From contig NC_051101.1 in NCBI RefSeq assembly GCF_901709675.1, positions 12,482,501 through 12,546,500 of the forward strand: a stretch of DNA of 64,000 nucleotides, in the 5' to 3' direction. The position numbers and the translations under genes were made by a program. Below, in pieces: positions 54,391-64,000 of this stretch; the stretch's first letter is position 1, and the number at the start of each line of letters is the position of its first letter. Source of the DNA: Syngnathus acus. Its lineage: Eukaryota > Chordata > Actinopteri > Syngnathiformes > Syngnathidae. The notes under the pieces are model-generated. The model had not been told where the DNA came from. It was given only the letters and a program-made list of their open reading frames with translations, and did no database searches.

Positions 54391-55680
54391 TGTTGTTTTT
54401 TCTGTCTATATGCCAATGCGAAACAAAATTAGCTTTAATTATTGAAACAATGATTGACTTGTCGCACAAAGAAATTTGGGTTCCACCATTCTCACATTTC
54501 ACCATTGTTGATTAAATACTCTGCACATTGTCGCACTGATGACTGTCACATTTTAGGTGTTTAACTCGTCCGGGCAGTCTTATGTGTTGTCGGATACATG
54601 TCGCAGCTAATTTCTTGAACGTTTATGCAAAACAAGCCATGGTTTGTGCTCTTGTCCTATACAGTATCTTCATGTGTTTCTGCTGGAGTTAAGTGGCTGG
54701 AATGCGCTAAACTGGAGTCACGCTGCGTTCACAACAGTTGACGGGAAATTACATTTATCCCCCCACTTGGATCCTTTGCTCCCCCGCTAAGTCGCCTCGC
54801 CGCTGCAGTGACGGACAATACCGACCGCTAATCAAGGTAAAGGGTCACAGGTTCACCTGAAACGTCAACGTTGAGGTTATTGAAAAGCGTGAGCCGGTAA
54901 TTTAAGGTGTTTAGTGCGTGTTTACAAGCTGGCAAATCCAGTTGGTGAGTCAAGTGGATTTCATATCGTTTAGTTTCAGTCTGGAAATTGACTTCATTTT
55001 CAAAATATTGGCTTGTGCATCCAAAGGACAGGAAACATAAGAAACGAGTTTTCGACTGTGCATACTCGCCGAGGAATCTTTTGCCTGGATGAACATTCGC
55101 CCTGAGGGCATGCGATTATTAGGCGGGTGGTCGGGTCTAACGCTGATGTCATCAAAGCCGAACCAGCTCAGCGTGAGATTCACCAGGCTGCCCAAAGACA
55201 ATCTCCTGAACTTCAACGACAAGAGTAGAAAAGATAAGACATGACAGGATGACTTCATTCACCTCGCTCAGAAACACCTCCTAGCCTCTGTTTTTTTATT
55301 TATTTTATTATTATTATTATTATTTTTAAATGCAACGCAAAAGTACTTTTTCTTTCAGTTGTGGCCACTGGCTAATTTAGTTTTTAGTCATGAAGTTAAT
55401 TCACAACATTTAGCAAAGCTATTAGCAAAGCTACACGAGTAAGACAAAGTTTTGATAGCATTAAAGTTGTGCTATGCTAGCTACTTTAGCTCTTGGGCAT
55501 AAAAAAAAACAACAAAAAAATCCAAATTATATACATTTACACATATGTAAATAAGTCGCATTTTTCAAGTATATAATACTTAGTATTAGTATAGTTAGTA
55601 GTTTTAACGGCCAGCTCTTAAACACCATTACAAAGCTACATCCAACTCTCTTGATTGTTTTTTTTTCGTGTCCCTGTCAG

Positions 55681-55833
55681 GCAGTACAATATCCCAGACA
55701 AACGAGGCGTCCCGCTCCAAAGTATTTCCATCACCGGCAAGACGACGGTGATGAGGTCTCCTGGGCAAACAAGATGGAATTGCGCGGGTCCGCTAATGGA
55801 TTGTGGAGTGCGATGTCTCCGGAGCGCTGCCAG
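55681..55833 (+). other. splice-flanked open segment B, possible unannotated exon
   Basis: The acceptor is a T-run ending CCCTGTCAG and the donor is CAG|GTAACC. It is 153 bp and open in two frames; neither translation is recognised (one begins AVQYPRQTRRPAPKYFHH). Confidence 0.25.
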
Positions 55834-56984
55834 GTAACCGTTCTCATTTTACCTTTTGCCTCGAAATGAATACAACTCCTGCTTAGATACATTTCAAGAA
55901 GTATCAAAACATAATAAGTTATTTATTGCATATATATACAATCCCTCAAAATTGAACAGAAACTTCCGAAGGGCGTATCGAACATGATGTAAATAGGATC
56001 CATTAGCAGTACATCCATTTAATGTAAATATTCATTAGAAGCGCAAAGGACATTAACCATGATGTAAATAATATACACATTTTTCCCATGAGGCTTTGCA
56101 ATCTGTATGCAAAGAGACACGAGGGGGGAGTGACAAATGAACGAGGCGCGGCGTTGTCAGCTCCTATTTGTCAGGTGAGAGCTGAGCAGTCGTCCTGTAC
56201 GTCCAGCAGGCAGGAAACACTTGTACCCAACACGCATCGCGTGATTCATAATCACAGAATGGCAACACGAAAGGAGAGGGGACAAAAAATGAAAGATGTT
56301 TCGACGCCTCGTCTACTTCCCTGAAAAAGCTTTTTTTTCTTTCAAATATTCTGCTGCTACGACAGCACCGTGAGCGCACATCTGATTAAAACCTCCGACA
56401 ATGTGATTTAGTTGATATAATAATAGTATTTATTGTCATTTAAGTGGGGAAGTGTCGAGGAAACGACACCTGTCACTTTGACCTGTCATTGCGTACGGGT
56501 CGTAACAAAATGAAGCGGATGTTCAGACTTTGTTCTCTCATCACTTCAAACTTTTTTTTTTTGCCTTTCTGGCGCTCCAAAAGGGGGTGAGAATTAAAAA
56601 AAAAAAAAAAAAAGTTCAGCTTTATTTGCTTTGCTTGTTGAGCTTTAACCAGGCAATATGATTATTTCCAGCGGGCGTGCAGCTGTGTTTGTCTAACCAA
56701 AACTCCAATCTGTGTTGGAGATATTGCGTCTGGCGTGGGAATAGGAATCAAATCAGGTAGGGGAGGGGCGGGGGGCTTTATTTACACCCGCACGCTTATT
56801 TGGAATGTTTGTTTCACGGTACAAATGACAGCAGGGAGAATGAAATAGTGAGGTCGTTTCATACATGGAATGGATTGCACAATATGGGAAACACGAGTGG
56901 GAATATTAAATTGACTTGATTAACATGTGTATGCATAATAGTCAGTTTCGAACATAACAGTCAGAAATCATACCGATAGTTATA

Positions 56985-57250
56985 AGTGTACACACCCTTG
57001 TTGATGGCAGGTCTTTGTGATATAAAAGAAATTCATATGACCCATAACCTGGACAACTCAACTCAAAAAAACACATCTTCAATAGGGAAATTTAAAGTAA
57101 ATCAAGTGTGATTATTGTGGTTGCACAAGTGTACACACCCTCTTCTGTGGGATGTGGCTGCGTCAATCACACTCAAACTCATGTTAAACGAGTTGGCTCC
57201 ATTTAAAGTGCCTCCAATTATAATAAAGTTGACATGTTCTAGTATTTGTT
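56985..57250. repeat. interspersed repeat fragment with TGTACACACCC motifs
   Basis: GTGTACACACCCTTGTTGATGG and AAGTGTACACACCCTCTTCT-like strings occur 130 bp apart. This is a phrase set common in fish and amphibian genomes, but the family name is not certain. A fragment resembling a hAT end (GGCCCACGGGCCATACTTTG, 57267-57286) follows directly. Confidence 0.5.
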
Positions 57251-57719
57251 TTTTTTTGTTTCGTGTGGCCCACGGGCCATACTTTGCCCATCCCTATTGT
57301 GTTGTGAGCCAAAATTTGAGATTCGAGCCGGTGCTACCACTCAAGTGGAGTGGAATAAACCCCCAGAGCAATTAAGGTACTTCATTTCGTTGGACGTGGG
57401 CAAGGAGAACTATCTGTTTTCCCAAGGAAATTTCCTGGAAACCAGCTGAACTTCCTGGGAATTTTCCACCTCTTTGTAACTGTGGTCTCCACCCATTCCC
57501 TAAGTGGCAAGTATAGAATGATCCAGGGGTCATCTGTAAGTAGTCGAGGAGGGTGAAAAGATCCGTCAGGCAACAAACGGCTTGGTCCGACCTTGGCGGC
57601 GGTCACTGCTAAACGGCGGGAGGAGGGGAAAATAGCTCCAGCGGAGCGACAGGATTTATGTGGGTGACAAGTTCTTTACGAGCATTACGCCGAAGATGAT
57701 GGCAGTCGGTGGTCCCCGT

Positions 57720-58085
57720 AAATAACCCGACGCTTACATATTTTAGTGACTTTTTGATTTATCACGGAAGCGTCATTGTTGCAGCTACGAAGCCAGAACT
57801 GAATTGGAAACGGACACTAAATTTAAACCAAAATGGCCGACGGCTCGGGATTCACAGCGTAGGTTCCGTATTGATTTTTGCACATCCTATCATGATGAAC
57901 ATATGCGACCAATTTCGTATCAATCAGACGTACTTGTGGCAGAGGTTAATCGTGTGGCACTCTCTGGGACTCATCAAATTTTGTTTTCAAAAATATACGT
58001 TCTTAAAACTTGACTTGACCACGTCGAAGCCCCACAAAATCATTTCATGCCTTGGGCCAAAATCCATCTAAAAATCAACCGTTTC
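57720..58085 (+). repeat. diverged teleost repeat unit
   Basis: Holds CCAAAATGGCCGACGG, TCCTATCATGATGAACATAT and CCAATTTCGTATCAATC, a relative of the repeat family at 39.5 and 45.5 kb. Confidence 0.5.
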
Positions 58086-59235
58086 AAAAATTTGTTGGAA
58101 AAGTCAGCATTTGCCAGACAAACGTGTTTGCTTGTTCACAGCGTGAGACACCGGAGGAGCAAATGAGGATGGATTTTTTTTCAGACAGAATGATTTAGCA
58201 CACTTAGGTTGGACTTGATTTAAAAATCAATCTTTGCTCCAGTAAGACGTCCCTCATCTCTTTTCTCTCGTGTGGATCAAGTATCAGCATGAAACAATTT
58301 GTTCCTCTTACTGCTACTCTGCAAACATTATTCGATTTTCCCTCTTATTGACCGTTCAGCTTTTTCAACTTTGCTTTGACTTTCGAGGGGGAAAAAAAAG
58401 TAAAATCATATTATTTTCATAAAACTGTCCTTTTCAGTAAGTCCTGATTAAAAAAAAAAAATAATCTAAACAGCAGCAAGAAGATGTGAATCTATTATTT
58501 GTCAAATAAAAATTGTAATGTGTTTATATAGTTTATAGTCATTTATCTAATTAAATGACTAGTTTAAATAACCAGTTTTTTGTAAATAGTGTAAAACATT
58601 AGTGAGCAAATAAATTGTATTTAATATTGATTAAAAATGTATGAATAGAGTATAATTGATATAATTGCTAATGATTATTCAATATCCAACAATTGAAAAT
58701 GTCCAAGTTGAAAGCAGAAAAGCCCTCCTTACCACCAGGGGTGTGTGACCTGGACATGTTCTGCAAAGTTTTCTGGGCTCCCTCACAAAGCGGCTTTTTT
58801 GTAAACGTATACCAGCAAACATTTGCTGCGGTTTCATCGCAGCAGGATTAGCGAGCCGCAGAGGATTTAATGCATCAGGTTGCCGGGATGGCACGTTTGA
58901 GTCACTCAAGGACTCCCAAAATGATGTTCCCAAACAATGGAGCTGGCGAACTACCACACTCAGCTTTTAGTGGGATGGCGCTGACTAGAGAGATTAGCTC
59001 ACTGCAGGGGGGCCGCGTTTGCGTTGCCATCAAAGGCTGGATTTACAGAGCTCAAGTCACACAATTTGGATTTCTGTGCTCTCAAGTGGCACGACAGGGA
59101 TATATGCAAGAAGCAGATGGAATCTCCGATTGGAATCAGACCTTTTCCGAAATAGATAGAAATCAGAAATTGAATTAATCTGCCAATGAGTCAGTATCAT
59201 CTTGGCTCCATCTTTTTTTCAGTAGTGGAAATGGA

Positions 59236-59340
59236 CAAGTACATTAGCATAGCGGTTTAGCTGCTACTAGCTAGCCAAGTACATTAGCACAGCGGAGTTA
59301 GGTGCTACTAGCTAGCCAAGTAGCTAGCTAGGTGCTAGTC
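59236..59340. repeat. minisatellite, period 40-41 bp
   Basis: Two and a half copies of a unit containing AAGTACATTAGCA and GCTACTAGCTAGCC. Confidence 0.8.
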
Positions 59341-59706
59341 AAGACTACATTAACAAGTCCAAACACACAAAAAAAATCCCTCATGTAATGTACCTCTATC
59401 AAAATAACCAGTTTGAAATCTCCGGATTTTGTGTTGATTTTTTAAGGTCCACTCTCCATTTCATTTCATCCGGACGGTGTTCTTCCACACCAAACCGGTC
59501 CAAGCATGCCTTTTGTGGACTTTGTTTTGGAACAGAAAAGGAACTTCCCCAAAGCAGTGCCATAAAGTTGGAATCACAAATCCAACAGGCCGTCATCCAA
59601 GCCCTGATCCTGATTGATTGATTCATGGATTAAGAGCCGTGTCTTGATCCTTTTTTTGTGTCTTTGATGATTTGACATTTTTGGCTGGCGTCTGTTGTCG
59701 GCACAG

Positions 59707-59864
59707 CCTTCTTGGACTCGTCCTCTGATGATGTCACTTCTCGTTCAGTGGGAACGCCAGACATCGGGATTTCATTTGAAATCCAAAATGCAAGTCAGAT
59801 GATCAGCCACGTGGGCTTCCATTCCACACGAGGTGGCAGAAGCACTCATGTGGAAGTGCAGACA
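59707..59864 (+). other. splice-flanked open segment C, possible unannotated exon
   Basis: The acceptor ends TCGGCACAG and the donor is ACA|GTAAGT, a near-consensus site. Open for 52 codons (FLDSSSDDVTSRSVGTPDIG at its start). No family recognised. Same strand as segments A and B, and oriented away from ube2e2. Confidence 0.3.
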
Positions 59865-59939
59865 GTAAGTTTTGTAATCAAAGACTCCGATACAAATAGA
59901 CCTACTGATTTCTTTATTTAAGGGAAAAAAATCAAATAA

Positions 59940-62560
59940 ATAAAGATTTGTTCTGTAGTTTTATTTTATAAAATCTCATTAGAATTTTATTTTTTTTTTT
60001 TGTATTTCTGAGCTCTCATAGTTGCCAAAATGCTCAACTAAAAATCAGAAAGTACAGTAGCCAAGTTATGAAATGTGTTTGTTTACTTCACGCAGCTGCC
60101 CTCCAACTAACCACCCACCCATCCAACCACGCCTCCTCCACGAGACTCCCCAGCTCCCTTCCACAAAAGAGACAGCGGGGCCCAGAGGACTTAATTTGTC
60201 CCCGCACACTTTGTCCCCGGCCGGCTCCAGTGGAAGCCGTTTCCAGCGTGTAGCCGGTGACATTCCAACGCTAATGCCTGGCTTGGCTTTCCGCGTAACA
60301 AGAGTCAGATGATTGGCTGAGTCACAGCGGATCACGTAGAGCCTGTCCTTCGTCTTAATCCGCTCTCCGGTGGCCTGGAGTTGGCTTCGCCGCCGGTTAC
60401 GAGTTAGACAAAACCACAGTTTACTCTCGCCGTTCCTCGTAAAAAGCCCAGTTGTTTAGTCAGATGCCATCTGCTGCGGACTTGATTTAACACCACTGTT
60501 GTTTTTTTGCTGAGCATTAAGGAAGGAGGTCACCGGGGAACACAGCAGTGACCAATTACTGTCAAACGAAGGCGGGGGACGCTCGCACGCCGATTCCATG
60601 GAAGTCGGATCGTCGATTATCAAAGTACTAAAGCTGGGGTGGGAATGGCAATTTTGTTGCCAATGATAACCATGATATCACCACGCAGGCGTTATGCGAT
60701 AATCGATATTGGAAGGAAAAGCTCCAAGGTTGTCTGCAACCCTCGGCGCCTTTTTTCAACTCACTTGGGAAGAATGAAGTCACAGTCTTGTGAAAATTCA
60801 TATTGATGCGTTGAGGCTTTGAATTTTTCTCAATTGAGATTTATATTGTAATATTTTCCCAATTCAGTTTTTGTTACTTCTGAAAAAAGTGACAACACAA
60901 AATGACCGCCTTCATTTAAAAATACGACAACACTCCACGCCACCTTTTGTTTCACTTTTCTAATCAGCGCCGAGGCCATTCCAATTATACCAAATGTTTT
61001 CAAAGCGATGAATTTCCAACAAGATAGTCTCGCCCGGGTAGCTAATAATAATAACACCAACAATGATAATATGCATCTCCCCACGCTGCTAATCTTCCAA
61101 AAAAAAAAGAGTTTGAATTTCCAAGAGAGCGTCACATGACTCTTCATCACTTTGAGGCTTTTTATGAAAACCTCAAGTGGTTTCATGCGCGCGCTAATTA
61201 AAAGTTCACAAAATGGCGGGGGGGAGGGGGCGTATAAAAGCCATTCTAAATGGATCTTGTTGTCATTCCCCGCACAAGTCGTCTCCTCGCAATCTCCCGC
61301 TTCTTGGTCTTCTTCTTCCTCGTTATCAGTCCCTGCAGCCCGTCAAGCAGAATGCGGGCCGAGTGGACGAGCGCAGGTATTGATCTCCGGGGGAAGGCGC
61401 GATCGCTGCAGTCTAACGAGCAACAAATTAGAGTCAAAAGCTTTTGCCGCCGACTCAAAAGACACAAAAGACGCGGAAAGCCGATCGAGTGAAGCGGCGG
61501 CCCAGACAAAAGGTGAAATCAAACTTGAGGGAGATTATCAGCAGCTTTGATTGACTTCACACGCCGCCGCCATTACAAAAAAAAAACACTCGCCGGGAGT
61601 CTAATAGAACTTAACAGCTCCTTTGATATTTATTTATCGTCACAAGGGCACATTTTAAGCCGTGTTTGTATTTTAATCTACATTAGGATGAGGCCTGATT
61701 TTGATCTGATGAATTCGAGGCCGATTTGTGTCAGCGAGAAGGTAAATCCATTTGCTTTTAATCTGCTTCTAATCACGTCGTTTAAACATAAGCACGGCGA
61801 GAGCTGTTTACAATCTGCCAAAAGCTTTAAAAACGGCGAGTTGGCGCAAGGTAACGCGAAACATTTTTGCTTCAATATACCTCGTGTACAGCGTGTTCTC
61901 CGACCCATGAGCGTTTGAAGGACCACCTGCTAGCAATCACGTCCACCGGCCGGGACTCTGCGACTTAGTCCGCTGTCTTCTTCCATTTACTCCAAAGCAA
62001 AGAGTTGCACGGCAAATAAAAGGGGAGGAGAATATTTTCATCCTCCCAGCTATGAAAAACATAAAACAAGCGAGGCGAAGGGTCAAAAGTTTGTGGAGTT
62101 TGACAAACTGCTAATATTTTTTTTCTCGTTCAATCTCACAGCAACTGGTTTCCTGCCCCGGCAGAGTCGCTATCTCCCTGCATTAATAACGTCCTCAGCT
62201 GCCTCGGTCCCAGATGACTCCCAGCTGTAAATGGAAACAGCCAGAATAGTTTGGAGATGCTGCCACTTGTTCCAGTCTTCCTCGAGTCGCTCCCGGCTTG
62301 GAGGCCCCCAGGTACGAGCGCTTATCTGGCCACCCGCTGATAAGAAACACGTGGAGGGGAAGCGGTGGGAAGTCAGACTTGAGTCGCAACAGGCTAAGTG
62401 GGGAGTCGGGGGCGGGGGGGGGATGCATGTTACAAAAAGTTGGAGATGCTCCAGTGAAAAGTCCTTGCAATCACAGGTCACCAAAAGAACACTTAGCACT
62501 AACACAATGTTAAGCATCAGAGCTGCACTATAAAAAAAATTACATAAAGACTGCAACGTA
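59940..62560. other. gene-free region with probable conserved non-coding DNA
   Basis: No gene recognised. The blocks 60100-60600, 60950-61200, 61250-61920 and 62040-62400 have balanced composition and dense TAATTA and AATTA motifs. They resemble developmental enhancers more than neutral spacer. Confidence 0.4.
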
Positions 62561-62589
62561 CAAATTTTGGCACTTCAACTCGCAATATA

Positions 62590-63190
62590 TGTGACAACAC
62601 GAAATTCAAATTGCATCAAACTAGTCATGAATGTCTCTTGCCAAGACTTGCATGGGAGACTCCCTTACGCAAGGCTTTGCCAAATCTCATCAAATTCCTG
62701 CCAGATTACACAAGATTTTATTTCCTGTAATATCCATGTCTCTCACGTTTTGCGAGATTTTTACGAAATCATGTGACTTGACCAATTCCTATGAGATTCC
62801 GGCTAAATCATGCTCGATGTCCTCGAATTACACAAAATTAGATTTATGCAACTCTCATGCAACTTCCGGAAACATCTCGCGAGACCTTCTCTAAATCACG
62901 CAAGACTTCCACAAAATTATTTTAGAGACGTCAGCATCATGTGAGACTTGCACAGTGAATGTTGTGATCTAATCATCCAAGAAATATCATGTGAAAGAAA
63001 TAATGTGAGACTTCAGCAAATTTCACAAGATTAGCACCAAATTCTACAGGAATTCTGCTGATTCACTTCTTCAAATATTCGAAGGCTTCAAGCTAATCAC
63101 GTGAGATTTATGTAATTCTTGCAAGACTTCCACGCAATTATCCAAGATTTACGTAAATCTCACAAGACTTCTGTCACTCTCACTCCGACA
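62590..63190. repeat. heavily degenerate short-period repeat
   Basis: AAATCACGCAAGACTTCCAC-like strings (for example near 62895, 63098, 63125 and 63155) recur with variable spacing. Some ends complement others (TCTCGCGAGA at 62875-62884). It reads as an old satellite-like array. Confidence 0.5.
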
Positions 63191-63199
63191 ACGTTTGAA

Positions 63200-64000
63200 A
63201 CTTGATAAGTCACACTGTATTTTTCCCCCCCGTGCCGTCTGCACGAGCGCCTTCTCCCCGTGACGGCCGCTTGATAAATCTCAAACAAACGTGAAGCGAC
63301 ACGCCGGGACGTTCTTGAGAGGCGAAGCAGTCGCAGCTCTCGCTCAGCCTTACATCATTTTGTACGCCAGCCAACTCATCAGTTCGGACAAGTTAACACA
63401 AACGCACCTGCCTGAGAACAAGCACTGGCACAAATGTATGCCAAGAAATGTTCTCATGTGCACCAGCAAAAAGGTTTTCCGTTTAAAACAATTTTCCACT
63501 AAGATCAGCGTTTAATGATAGGCTTGTGCAAAAACCGATTTTGTATGGAAACCAATTTTCAGGAATGTTGAAGCTCCTCGTAGCGCTGAGCTAATTGGCT
63601 GATGATTATTCCAATGTAGTATTTTTTTTGGTAAATATATTTTTATTCTTGATACTCCAAACAAATAGGATTTTGACCAGCATCTTGCAATAAATTGCTT
63701 TGGACATAAGAGGTTCTACTCGAGATTCACAAAGCATAAAAGCGGGCACACGATTGCGACAATTTTTCCCTCCCAGAATGATTCTGTTAACATGATAGCG
63801 CTTCATTCCGCCTTGTGGGTCAACAAGCTCCCTCAGGAGGCCCATTTCCCCTCTCTGGCGTCTCCTTTACGAGCGCTGCACGGATCCTGTCGTCCTCAAA
63901 CTAATGAAAAGCGTCGTGAAAGTGACATCGGGATTAATGAAGTATCCCGGGCCCTACGTCACGGCGCATTCGGGCTTCTCCTCCGCGCCGCTTCACCGTG
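63200..64000. other. gene-free end of window
   Basis: Nothing coding recognised. Composition rises in GC towards the end (63840-64000). Confidence 0.35.

Noticed and set aside
54950-55258. 102-codon minus-strand frame
   Set aside because: The part from about 55060 to 55200 looks constrained, but no clear splice sites, family or start context support a gene.
61250-61550. Leucine-rich plus-strand frame resembling a signal peptide
   Set aside because: Several frames overlap on both strands, there is no family match and no supporting splice structure; the block looks like conserved non-coding DNA.

Overview
This is vertebrate nuclear DNA, almost certainly from a percomorph-type teleost with a compact genome. 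All genes are split by GT-AG introns, many only 80-300 bp long. The background is full of microsatellites, hAT-type elements and degenerate tandem repeats. There is no prokaryotic, organellar or viral gene content. All coding calls come from translating the exons by eye and comparing them with remembered vertebrate families; no database search was run.

Five protein-coding genes can be read. (1) The 3' part of nek10 (plus strand, 1-4924): ARM-repeat region, complete NIMA-like kinase domain and C-terminal tail. (2) A complete retinoic acid receptor, rarb (minus, 5949-8880, 446 aa). Upstream of it is a promoter with two DR5 retinoic acid response elements and a consensus CRE. (3) A complete Rev-erb beta, nr1d2 (minus, 10900-15880, 577 aa), with a ROR element and two CACGTG E-boxes in intron 1. 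(4) ube2e1 (minus, 17889-19751, 194 aa). (5) ube2e2 (minus, 23811-36261, 202 aa), with a 10-kb intron and a CpG-rich 5' exon near 37.7-37.9 kb. From about 38 kb to the end (26 kb) no gene could be recognised. That stretch holds a hAT element remnant, several degenerate teleost tandem repeats, stretches that look like conserved regulatory DNA, and three splice-flanked open segments of unknown status.

The order nek10 / rarb / nr1d2 / ube2e1 / ube2e2 matches the human 3p24 neighbourhood. However, thrb, top2b, ngly1, oxsm, rpl15 and nkiras1, which lie among these genes in mammals, are not visible here. The block therefore looks like one of the two post-genome-duplication copies, thinned by gene loss. 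Two nuclear receptor genes (retinoid and heme/circadian) sit beside two paralogous class III ubiquitin-conjugating enzymes.

The most notable observations are these. The catalytic exon is identical, base for base, between ube2e1 and ube2e2 over 154 bp, although the other exons differ by 6-18% and the introns are unrelated. The rarb promoter carries a beta-RARE with the same half-sites, order and spacing as mammalian RARB2, plus a second consensus DR5 and a CRE. The gene is retained as a RAR-beta (its pocket residues are Ala/Ile/Val) although its DNA-binding domain is unusually divergent.
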